Shown here in pieces: positions 19,540-29,100 of a DNA stretch of 64,000 nucleotides (positions within the stretch are counted from its first letter, which is position 1; every line of letters begins with the position of its first letter). The position numbers and the translations under genes were made by a program. Below the pieces are notes generated by a model. It was not told where the DNA came from. It saw only the letters and a list, made by a program, of their open reading frames with translations, and did not search any database. The DNA comes from Symbiodinium natans (taxonomy: Eukaryota; Sar; Dinophyceae; Suessiales; Symbiodiniaceae), in the NCBI GenBank assembly GCA_905221605.1, contig CAJNDS010000365.1:1-64000 (forward strand). Direction: 5' to 3'.

Positions 19540-21610
19540 ACAGCACTGTGTCCGAGCATGCAGGGTCGAGAGTCCCAGGGGGTCCAAAGGGCCTCAAAGG
19601 TCCAAGATTCAAGGGTCCACACTCCAAGGCTCCAAGAGTCTCAGGGTCCAAGGGTCCCAGAGTCACAGCGGGCAAGGGTCCAGGGGTACAAGAGTCCACG
19701 CTCCAAGGCTCCAAGAGTCTGAGGCCAAGGGTCGCAGGGTCCAAGCGTGCAAGGGTCCGAGGGTTCAAGGGTCCAAGGGTCCAAGGGTCCAAGGGTCCAA
19801 GGGTCCAAGGGCCAAGGTTAAGGGTTTAGGGTTTAGGGTTTAGGGTTTAAGGTTTAGGGTTTAGGGTTTAGGGTGAAAGGTCCAAGATTTCAAGGGAAGG
19901 CTCCAAGAGTCTCGGGGTCCAAGGGTCCGTCCTAGCGTGCAAGGGTCCAAGGGTCCAGGGGTCCAAGAGTCCAGGGGTCCAGGGTCCAGGGGTCCAAGCG
20001 TCCACGCTCCAAGGCTCAAGGGTCCAAGGGTCCAGGGGTCCAGGGAGGGTCCAAGGGTCCAGGGGATCCAGGGGTCCAAGGGTCCAGGGGTCCACGGGTC
20101 CAAGGGTCCAGGGGTCCAGGGGTCCAAGGGTCCAGGGGTCCAAGGGTTGAAGGGTCCCCAGGGTCCCAGCATGCAAGGTCCAGGGGTCCAGGGGTCCAAG
20201 GGTCCACGCTCCAAGGCTCCAAGAAGCGCAGGGTCCAAGCGTGCAAGGGTCCAAGGGTGCAGGGGTGCAGGTCCAAGATTCCGCGCTCCAAGGCTTCAAG
20301 ACTCTCAGGGTGCAAGGGTCCAAGGTTCAGGAGTCCAAGCGTGCAAGGGTCCAAGGGTCCCAGGCTCCAAGCGTGCAAGGGTCCAAGGGTCCAGGGGTGC
20401 AGGGGTCCAAGGGTCCACTCTCAAAGGCTCCAAGAGTCCAAAAGCGCAAAAGGGTCCAAGGGTCCAAGGGTCCACGCTGTCTCAGGGTCCAAGGGTCCCA
20501 GGGTCCAAGCGTGCAAGGGTCCAAGGGTTCAGGGTCCAAGGGTCAAGGTTAAGGGTTCGGGTTAGGGTCAAAGGTCCAAGATTTCAAGGGAAGGCTCCAT
20601 CCAGGGGTCCAGGGTCCAAGGGTCCACGCTCCACCAAGGGTCCAGGGGTCCAGGGTCCAAAGGTCCAGGGCTCCAAAGGTCCAGGTTCCAGGGTTTGAGC
20701 GTGCAAGGGTCCAAGGGTCCAGGGGTCCAAGGGTCCAGGGGTTCAGGGGTTCAAGGGTCTCCAAGGGTCCAGAGGTCCAGGGGTCCAAGGGTCCAGGGGT
20801 TCAGGGAGGCGTCCCGGGTCCAAGGGTCCAGGGGTCCACGGGTCCAAGGGTCCAGGGGTCCAGGGGTCCAAGGGTCCAAGGTTGGGTTTAGGGTTAGGGT
20901 TCAAGATTTCAAGGGAAGGCTCCAAGAGTGTCAAGGATCCCAGGGTCCGAGCGTGCAAGGGTGCAAGGTGCAGGTCCAGGGGTCCAGGGGTCCAAGGGGC
21001 CAGGAGTCCAAGAGTGTCGGGGTCCAATCCAAGGGTTCAGGGGTCCAGAGGGGCTGCAAGAGTCTCAATGTCCAAGGGTCCCAGGGTCCAAGCGTGCAAG
21101 GGTCCAAGGGTCCAGGGGTCCAGGGTCCAAGGGTCCAAGGGTCAAGGTTAAGGGTTGAGGGTTTAAGGCGAAGGGTCAAAGGTGGGAAGGCTCCAAGAGT
21201 CTCCGGGTCAAGGGTCCCAGGGTCCAAGCGTGCAAGGGTCCAAGGGTCCAGTGGTCCAAGGCTCAAGGTTATGATTTTCCCTGTGTGTCAGGGTGCCAGG
21301 GTCAAATTTCAAGGGTCCAGGCTCCAAGGCTCCAAGAGTCTCGGGGCCCACGGGTCCTGGAGTCCAGGAGTGCAAGGGTTCAAGGGTCCAGGGGTCTTCA
21401 AGGTTAATCTTCTCCCGGTGTCTCAGAGTGCTCCAAGAGAGTCAAGGTGCAGGAGTGCCAGGGTCCAGGCGTGGCGTCAAGGTTAATCCTTCCAGGGTCC
21501 AAGGGTCCAAAGATCCAAGATTTCAAGGGTCCCAAGAGTCTCAGGGTGCAAGGGTTCTAGAGTCCAAGCGTGCAAGGGTCCAAGGGTCGAGGGCCCCAAG
21601 GATAAAGGTT
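19540..21610. repeat. CCAAGGGT octamer minisatellite with higher-order units
   Basis: About 2 kb dominated by CCAAGGGT and CCAGGGGT, with variants CCAAGCGTG and CTCCAAGGCT. A punctuating segment (GGTCAAGGTTAAGGGTT ... GATTTCAAGGGAAGGCTCC) recurs near 19803-19905, 20535-20600, 20870-20920, 21135-21200 and, degenerate, 21255, 21395 and 21475, so the array is built of longer units. Because 8 is not a multiple of 3, all frames read the same eight-residue cycle (for example QGSKGPRV on plus, DPWTLGPL on minus), which explains the overlapping frames up to 263 codons here; none is supported as a gene. Confidence 0.9.
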
Positions 21611-22120
21611 ACTCCATTGCCCATATTTTTAAAGGGGTGAGCTCTCCTCCCTAGAAAAAGAAAAATTTGTTTTTGATATTAAGGGGCTGTTTATCTATAT
21701 GTACTCTTTTGGGATAGGGTTTAGGGTTGAGGAAAAGGAAGGGAAGGAAGGTTCAGGGTTTAGGGAGAGGGAGGTAGGGTTTAGGGTTTCAGGGGTTAGT
21801 ATTGGCTTGAGGGTTTTTGAAGCCCTGAAGCCTGAGGATGCATTGCACTGCTGCTCTTGCGGTTTTACTGAATTGACAAGAGAAATTTACAGATTCTAAA
21901 CAAGAAACAAGCGTGTAGTGGTCTAAGTGTCCCAGCGTGTCAGGGGTCTAAGGTTGCAAGGGCCGGGGCCCCATGGCCCCAGGAGAGGCCGGCGTCCAGG
22001 GGCCTCAATGTTTAAGGCTAAAGCTGTAGGGTCCTAAGCAAGGTATAGTGTCCAATCCCGGGGTCCAAGGGTCCATGGGTGGAAGGGTTGAATAGTCCAA
22101 GGGTCCAAGGGTCTAAATGG
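21611..22120. other. Transition sequence, no gene
   Basis: Decaying GGGTCC/TTTAGGG words with an unremarkable 66-codon frame at 21699-21899 driven by repeat remnants. Nothing else seen. Confidence 0.4.
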
Positions 22121-23045
22121 TTATTTTAAGGGTCTTCTGAAAACTCACAAAAAAGAAATCTATTTTTTACATTTTGTAGACTTCCAACATTTTTTTTAAA
22201 TTCCTGATTGATTTTTCAAAATACACCCTAATTTAGGAATTTAAGAATTTAGGAATATACAAATTTAAAAGGCCCAGGGGGCCATGGCATTTTTCTATCT
22301 TGTTTTTTTAAGAAGTTTCATGAATTCAAGGAAGTTGCAGCGTTTAAAAGAAAGGCAGTCCATTGGTCTAAGGGTCCCAGCGCCTCAGGGGTTCAAAGGT
22401 TCAGGGTCTAGGAGCCCAAGGGCCCACCAGGTCCGAAGGTTCGCGGGTCTAAGGGTCCAAGCGCCAAAAATCCCAGATTCCAGGGCCAAGGCTGCAAGGG
22501 TCCTACAGAACCGTCCAGGGCGCCGCTACCCAGGCTCCAGGCGTTAAGTAGAGACCGAGAATCGTCACCTGCGCAACTGCGAGCCGCGGTTTCGTGGTCC
22601 AGGGGTCTAAACCGTTAAGTTAACGATTTGTTAAAGCTGTGAAGGGTCAAATCTATTTTCATATTTTGTAAACTTCCAACATTTTTGTAAATTCCTCGTT
22701 GTTTTTTCAAAATACAGTCTAATTCATGAAATTAAGAATTTAGGCATCTACAAGCTTAAAAGGCCCGGAGAATATCGCATTTTTACTATCCTTTGTTTTT
22801 AAGGAGCTTGAGGAATTCAAGGAATTTGCGGCATTTACAAGAAAGGCAGGTGTCCATTGGTCTAAGGGTCCCAGCGCCTCAGGGGGTTCAGGGTCTAAGG
22901 GTCCAAGTGTAAAAGAATTCCAGTTTGCAGGGCCAAGATTTCAGGGCCGAAGGATCCCGGTCCGCGTCGCGTGGAAGTTCAAGGGGCCAAGGCTGCAAGG
23001 GTCCCACAGAACCGTCCAAAGCGCCGCTACCCAGTGTTTTCTATG
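22121..23045. repeat. Tandem duplication, about 501-bp unit
   Basis: Copy 1 (about 22121-22545) and copy 2 (about 22640-23045) share, at an offset of about 501 bp, TACATTTTGTAGACTTCC-type AT-rich sequence, a TTAAAAGGCCC block, GGCAG..TCCATTGGTCTAAGG, CCCAGCGCCTCAGGGG and GCTGCAAGGGTCC.ACAGAACC. Divergence is moderate, so the duplication is not recent. Frames at 22284-22547 and 22925-23216 lie inside it and are not supported. Confidence 0.75.
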
Positions 23046-23580
23046 GCCAACGCGCGGCGTCGGCATCAAAATGTCAGCGCTATGCTCCTAGTGCCGGCGA
23101 CTACTTCTCGTGGCCGAGTGTGCGAGCGAGCCTCAAATTCGTACGACGCGGTGCAGCGATTGCTCTTGTTGTGCGATGTTAAATTGCATGCTCGCTGCAG
23201 TTTCGGCTTGAGCTAGTCAGCGACATCTCATTCGCGCTTTGCGTTCTGCCTTGGCCGCGGACATAAAGTAAGTCTGTACAAGTACACCCATGTAGATTAT
23301 TCGAATTTGGCACGCTGCCAGCCTTAGTTCTCACTCAGGTGACTCAATCTCTGTCAAGAGTTCGAGTCGACATGGCCAATTCTGTCGTCGCAGGCGACGT
23401 GTTGCGTCAATGTTGAATCGTCGCGCGTGACTCCCATATTGGAAAGGTCTGGCCGATGTGAGTCCAGCCTCCGGGCTGGCCTTCGGCCGCTGCACGTCAT
23501 GGTGCAGCTTGGATTTCGAGAGTCATGAAATGTTTTGATAGATACGGCGCGTGTGAAGTCCAGGCATTTAGGACGAGGAT
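23046..23580. other. Unique GC-balanced sequence, no gene assigned
   Basis: No long frame or known motif. It may be a leader or intron region of the following gene cluster. Confidence 0.35.
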
Positions 23581-23589
23581 ACTCGCCAC

Positions 23590-23815
23590 CAAGGTGACGG
23601 CTTCATGCGTGCGATCATTGGTCGTTTGCAAGAAGAAAATTCATGGAACCGGATCGGCTGCTCGGCTGCGTGTTCAAGCTGGTGCTGCGCTGTGTCAGGC
23701 TTAATCTCTGTCTCTCAGGCAAGAATGCGTCGCTTTTGCCCGTGGATCCGGAGAGTGTGGATAGGGTTAAGGGCAACGCAGGAACGTGCTATATGTGTGT
23801 GACACATGTATGATT
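23590..23815 (+). CDS. Exon-like segment upstream of the 123-codon frame
   Basis: Around 23720-23810 one plus frame reads GKNASLLPVDPESVDRVKGN then AGTCYMCV before a stop, a plausible folded-protein segment. Its boundaries are not defined; it could belong with the 23836-24207 frame. Confidence 0.3.
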
Positions 23816-23835
23816 GCAAGACACCATGAATCAAG

Positions 23836-24207
23836 ATGTTATCCTGCGGAAGTGTGTGCGCACGTGTTCGTCGACTCTATCCACTTCGGGGCAAGTTCGG
23901 CGACGTGAAGTGGGCCACGTTGGTCCCCCTTGCGAATTCCTCATCGCCGCCGTTGAAACGACGGCAGGAAGGTCGTGCGCACGGCTTGGTGCTTCTGCCA
24001 GCGGCTGGAGGCAAAGCCAGAAAAGCAAAGGGTGCGTCGTTTGTTTTTGGACCTACGGAATACCACTGGACGCAAGGAAACGGCGAAACAAAATTCGGGT
24101 ATTTCAAGCGCAAGGAGCACTTGCAGGGAAACAAGCCAAAAAACCGCCATCCACTGCAGCCGAAGAAGCGCGTCGCGGTCCGCCAGAAGTACGGACCTCG
24201 AAACTAA
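23836..24207 (+). CDS. Hypothetical basic protein, 123 codons
   Basis: Reads as real protein from about residue 14 on: RGKFGDVKWATLVPL, a basic stretch, then FVFGPTEYHWTQGNGETKFG and a strongly basic tail (KRKEHLQGNKPKNRH, PKKRVAVRQKYG). Small, globular-plus-basic-tail design; the tail could be a nuclear signal or nucleic-acid contact. Overlapping frames on both strands (23814-24329, 23877-24134, 23941-24352) look less natural. It sits about 2 kb upstream of the large mosaic element; whether it belongs to it is unknown. Family not recognised. Confidence 0.45.
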   Translation: MLSCGSVCARVRRLYPLRGKFGDVKWATLVPLANSSSPPLKRRQEGRAHGLVLLPAAGGKARKAKGASFVFGPTEYHWTQGNGETKFGYFKRKEHLQGNKPKNRHPLQPKKRVAVRQKYGPRN

Positions 24208-24224
24208 GCTGCTTTTTCCCATGC

Positions 24225-24545
24225 ATGAGAACGACTCGACGCAAAACCCAGGCCCTTGTGCGACGAAGCAGAGGAGCCCATGTCTTACATTGCACTCCTG
24301 GATCAATGACCGTGTATGCATCTTTGTGATCTGGCCCTTTGAATCTTGCTAAGGCCGAGCGAGAAGGTCGTCAACGACAAAGAAGACGCAATCGAAGACA
24401 AGAGAAGTCCGTTCGAACCTCAGCTCTTGTGCGACGAAGCTGCGGAGCCGATGCCTTACATTGTAACCTTGGAAGAAGGATTATGGCATGCGTCTTTCTG
24501 ATTTTGCTGCTTGCGCATCGCTAAGGCCGACCGAGAACGTTATGG
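24225..24545. repeat. Tandem duplication, about 171-bp unit, after the 123-codon frame
   Basis: CTTGTGCGACGAAGC, GGAGCC.ATG.CTTACATTG and GCTAAGGCCGA.CGAGAA occur twice, 171 bp apart (24255 and 24426). Likely a duplicated 3' flank. Confidence 0.65.
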
Positions 24546-24963
24546 ACGCGAAGTCAGATCATGAGAATCATGAGACGCCTGTGCCGGATTTCATCAGGCA
24601 GCTCGTTCTACAGATAGCACGCAGATTCAAAGTCGAACGTCTGAGTCCCCGCTGAGACACGCAAGTTCCCCACAGCTTTCTTGCGCTTACGAATTTAGAT
24701 AATGTCCTGAGGATGCTTCCCTTTGCTTTTGATCGCTTGTACTTCGACACACATGGAAGCTGCTGGCGCAACATCGCGCGGGCCATGTGGCGGCGCGAGA
24801 TGACAATGATCGATGTTGAGCACGATGGTGTATGGTCGGACAGTTGTCGATGTCGGAGCCGTAGACTAGTTGCGTTGCAAGTGAGAAGGTACGCGTGTGC
24901 AGGCTTGCGTGATGGAGTGTAGTGCAGATTCGGGTATATACTCGATTGCAGCTTCGTAGCTGA
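24546..24963. other. Unresolved sequence, possible exon around 24713-24850
   Basis: A 69-codon plus frame starting at 24713 (MLPFAFDRLYFDTHGSCWRN) has plausible composition for about 45 codons. The overlapping minus frame 24568-24978 cannot be excluded by inspection. Confidence 0.3.
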
Positions 24964-25179
24964 GGGAAAAACGTTCACTTTGGCGCGAAGCTCAGTGGGG
25001 ATCCTCGACCTGGTCTGTGGGAAGACTCCAACTGGAGCATCTTGCCTGAGCAGCTGTTGGTTGCAGCGTTAAAAAAAAATGCACACATCGACTGCCTCCT
25101 ATGCCATCAGGCGATCGGCTTGTGCGTGGAATCACGCAGCGCCTGCACGCTGCCTCCTGCAGCGAAAAATACAGGTTGA
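24964..25179 (+). CDS. Exon-like segment, possible 5' exon of the mosaic element
   Basis: Reads KLSGDPRPGLWEDSNWSILP then EQLLVAALKKNAHIDCLLC and HQAIGLCVESRSACT before TGA at 25177. The composition is that of a folded domain, with a Cys-rich end (CLLCHQAIGLC). A second plausible segment in another frame follows (25175-25315: PSKITVKDFQRERGIVWLEH), so an intron may separate them. No family recognised. Confidence 0.4.
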   Translation, partial: GKNVHFGAKLSGDPRPGLWEDSNWSILPEQLLVAALKKNAHIDCLLCHQAIGLCVESRSACTLPPAAKNTG

Positions 25180-25315
25180 AGACGCTGCCGGAGTGGCAGC
25201 AGGACATGAGCCGAACTGTCGCAGGCCGTCGAAAATAACAGTAAAAGACTTCCAGCGTGAGCGTGGAATCGTGTGGCTTGAACACAACTGTCACAACAGG
25301 TACCTCTCGATCTGA

Positions 25316-25880
25316 CCGGCGCGGAAGCAAGCAGCGAGACAAGACAGAATCTTCTTCTTCGCGTGTGGCAGGCCAGCACTGTTGCTCTCACGAGTCACAA
25401 AAAGAACAAGAAAGTTAAAGACAAACAAGTGTGGCAGTGAGAGACGGAGAGGGAGAGGAAACGGAGCCGGATAGCGAGCGAGAAAAACATCTTAAACATA
25501 CCAAGAGATGGGGCTAATCGCTTGGAGCCTAGCCTAAACTAACATGTCATTCTGCAGGCGCAGCGTACGAGCGTCGCAAGCCGAATTCAAATTCATCGAT
25601 CAGCTGGGGCCCTTAGATTTCGCTTCTTTCCACAGGAAGCGAAGGTGTGTGCCGCGAGGATTCGTCTCGGCTGAAAATTGTTGGTGGAAGGCGGTGCCCT
25701 CCATGCGCAGCAAACAGAGGCGCCGCGAGAAGGCCCCAGCAACATATAGTACCGGTATATTATTTTTGAACCGAAGGTCTCTTTTGCCTGTTGTCGCGTG
25801 GCAGGTTCTCAGACAGACTCTGCAGCGAAAGCGCTTGAGAAGCCTGCAGATGGCCAAGCAGGTGACACGGTCCGAGCGAT
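25316..25880. other. Probable non-coding or intronic stretch with one coding-like piece
   Basis: Mostly featureless, with purine-rich sequence at 25430-25490. At about 25800-25875 one plus frame reads SQTDSAAKALEKPADGQAGD, a linker-like segment that could precede the peptidase-like exon at 25881. Confidence 0.35.
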
Positions 25881-26110
25881 TTGTTTAGGCAGAAGATGTT
25901 TCCGAAGGCGTGCTGTTACGAGTCCCGCATTTCGTACTGCGTTGAAGTAGCTCTGCATGCTCAAGGACATGACTTCTATCCAGATTGCTGCTTGGTCGAC
26001 ACACTTCGTGCCCTCGGCGTCAAGGTCGATTACGCAGAGGCAGGACCTTTCACAATTCGTCAGGGCAACCGCTGGCTGGAAAGCTTCGGGCTCCTTGGCT
26101 GTTTAGTTTC
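25881..26110 (+). CDS. Papain-fold-like N-terminal module, exon 1
   Basis: Reads MFRQKMFPKACCYESRISYC, VEVALHAQGHDFYPDCC and ends GNRWLESFGLLGCLV. A Cys-led helix (CCYESRISYC) followed, after the break at 26111, by a strand with GKYILAYDHHFVAGKH is the Cys...His layout of small papain-fold peptidases (C39, OTU or Josephin type). The frame meets TGA at 26112, but that TGA overlaps a GTGAGT donor and the same frame reopens downstream, so this is probably an exon. The family assignment is an inference from layout only. Confidence 0.45.
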
Positions 26111-26185
26111 GTGAGTCAGGATTGGGCTGATCTTTCTTGCCGGATATATATATATATAACTGCCAAGGAAGACAATGATGCCCAG
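26111..26185 (+). other. Probable 75-nt intron (or 57-nt alternative)
   Basis: Donor GTGAGT at 26111, an AT-rich (TA)n tract at 26144-26157 and an acceptor CCCAG at 26185 (alternative CCAAG at 26167). Both lengths are multiples of three and put the upstream 25881 frame in phase with the 1476-codon frame, giving LLGCLVS directly before TWVQFMSEPGKYIL. Confidence 0.5.
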
Positions 26186-29100
26186 CACATGGGTGCAATT
26201 CATGAGCGAGCCCGGCAAATACATCCTGGCTTACGACCATCACTTCGTGGCCGGGAAGCACATGCCTGATGCTGGCCCTGAAATCAACATGGGCAATCGG
26301 ACACATGAATTCGAAGCTTTTGCAGAAATCCATGGCGGGGTCCGCAGTGCCATCGCCCGGCATCCGTTTTTCAAGCAGCTCGTGGTTTGTCCTGAGCTTT
26401 TGGATCATGTTTTTGTGCTCGTGGACGGCAAGAGCTCTGGCGTCACGTCCGAATATCAGGGAGGCAAAGCCGGCTTCCACAGTATTGCAGCAGATTTTCT
26501 GGAAATATGGGAGGAGATCCAGTTGCAACCGGCTTCACCGCGAAGGCGTGACGGCATGGACAGTCTGCAGCACGCCGGTGACATCCTTCACGTCGGGACG
26601 TGGGAGAACACACTGGAACGAGAGACAATTTCGCTACATGTTGACATCATGGAGCAGACGAATGACGAAATCCTGAGCCATCCGGCACCTCGTTTTGTAT
26701 CTCAAGACCGCGCCGTGCAGAGCAGCTTGAGGGAGAGTGACGCAGATTCCGAGGACGATGGTTTCTGGGACTGGCGGCCGGATTGGCTGGAGGGTCTTGA
26801 GGCCCGTGCACGTGCCAGCGAAGAAGCGCAGCAAGATCAGTTGACTTACGCAGGAGGCTCTATGTTGGATGAGATCATGGCAGGCATTGATTATCTGTCA
26901 GCCTCCGAGTACTTCAACATGCTTGTTTGCGCATCCTCTCGAATGCTTTGCCCCACGGAAATGGACTATGAGGACAACGGCTTCTGTTACCAAGGAGGAG
27001 CCTTGATGGATGAAATTCTTTGTGATTTGCCCGGCTACTTTTTTTCGTTCCAGTACCTGAAGATGCTCGCGTGTACTTCCAGGCGAATGCTGAGTGCCGT
27101 GCGAGACCGACGTCACTGGCGCAACAGAAGGGTGTCTTTGAACGTCAATGAATTTGAAGATCCTGTGACAGTTCGGTGGATGATGGAGGCGTACATGCAG
27201 GCGCTCCAAGTCAATGTCAACGTACGCCAGCTAGCCATGCTACATGTTTTTCCGAACAATCCAAGGCTGGAATGGGATGCCAGACCAGTCATTGGCGGAC
27301 CTGGCGCATTTCCTCACATGGCAGGCTTCGAGTCCGCGCACCCGATGATGGGCGGTGCAGTTTTCGACGTCGTTCTGCCGTCCAATGTTGTGGGCATGTA
27401 CATCGGGGTGCGTGACTGGTGTGATCTGCGTGCTCGTAGACAAGCCTACTGTCGACTGGACAACATATTCCAGAACAATCTGACTGTTTCTTTCAGTCTT
27501 GCAGATCTGCCACCCCAAGCCCACCCAGGCAGCAGGCCCGTTTCTTTGCGGCCATACCAGAGCCACCGTTTCGAGCTTCGATGGGATGAATCGTTCTTGA
27601 AATTGTCCATTGATGGCACGGGAGTATCCTTGGCTCGTCTTCGAGATGGAGCTCCAGCAGCACCTAGGCCGCTTGCTAAGTTATTCGTTTGGATTTATGT
27701 GCGGCCCACAGCGAATATGTTCAACGAGTTGCGATACAGACCGGTGCCATCCCCTGTCGAAACGACTGCAACCCTCAGATGCGGGATCTGCAACAGAGAC
27801 TTTTCTTTACTCTTGCCAAGATGGTCGGTCTGTCCAATGTGCTGCACATGGGTCTGCTCCGCCCACGCGGGACAGACTCCATGGCGCTTGTGCAGTCGCT
27901 GTCCCAACCAGCTACTTGACTATGTCGGGGCCGGTTCCCGCTCAGAGCCATACCTTGACGCAGAGGAATTTTTTACACTCAGCAGGAACACAGCCATGTA
28001 CTCGGAGGACAAGTTTCGTGGCGTTGTGCTCAAAGTGTTCCGCGAACATGTTCGCTTTCTGGATGCGAATCCTCTGGCCTTGCACATGATTCCTGATCCG
28101 CGCTATCGCAGTGGCATGAGCAAGCGCGTGTGGGAGAGAACATTGTATCGGAGCAGAGTCATCATTGACTTTTTGGACCAGGGCATGGACTGGATGCTCT
28201 TCAGGTTTCTGCACGCTGAGGCCGAGCATTTGGCAAGGGGATCTCGGAATGCTTTAGAGAACTTGCCTCATCCGCTGGTTTTTGAAGGCTCGCAAGAAGA
28301 GTGGCGGGAGATAGCTTTAGATCATGCTTTGCAATTGCACCTGGACCTTGTCGCGCAGCAGAAGAAGCGTGCTGGTAGAACCACGGAAATTGAAGACACA
28401 GTGGGAGGATCAGCTCCAGTTCACTTGGCTGCGCCATTGATGACGTGTCAGACATTCGATGACTGCGTGCTTGTGGACGACAAAATGACTTTCGATGCAT
28501 GGCGTCGACTGAGTCTCAGTCGCGCCCAGGCTCTGTGCAGGCAGCAGAGGAAGCGAAAAGGTCAGATTTCAGCTCCCATGAACAATCCATTCCACATGAA
28601 GTGGCATTCCAGTTTCAGTCCTGCTTGTTGCCCTACATATACAAATGGGTCCTCACGCATTCGCGTTCCAATCGAGGCATGTTTACAGTTGCAGCCGCCC
28701 GTGCTGAGGACTGTTCCCTCTAATTTCCAGAGCTTGCCGGAAGCTGATGTGTCCTGCAAGTTGCTAGCTGATCTGCACAAGCATCCACGGGATGATCGAA
28801 TCAGATTCGTGGCAGACACGCACGTGTACTACGTAGACGGCGTCCCAGTGGACACGTCTGTGACGGGCCTTATACATCGTTTTGCAGAAACTTTCAATGC
28901 AGATGTCGTCATCTCGAACATGATGAACAGTCGAAGATGGCCTCGGCCAGAGTACGCAACTCTGCAAAGCAATGGCCTCCTGGTGCCCATGAGTGCAGAC
29001 GAGATCAAACAGTTATGGTCGCAGAATGGTCAGGAAGCTGCCAATCGCGGCACCTGGATGCATCTACAGATCGAGGTTCTCATGAACGGAGGAGCTGTGA

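Noticed and set aside
19505-21640. Overlapping frames up to 263 codons (QGSKGPRV and DPWTLGPL repeats)
   Set aside because: Consequence of the 8-bp minisatellite, open on both strands.
23836-24352. Spliced-leader RNA gene or SL relict near the small gene
   Set aside because: I looked for the dinoflagellate spliced-leader core and did not find a match in this stretch.
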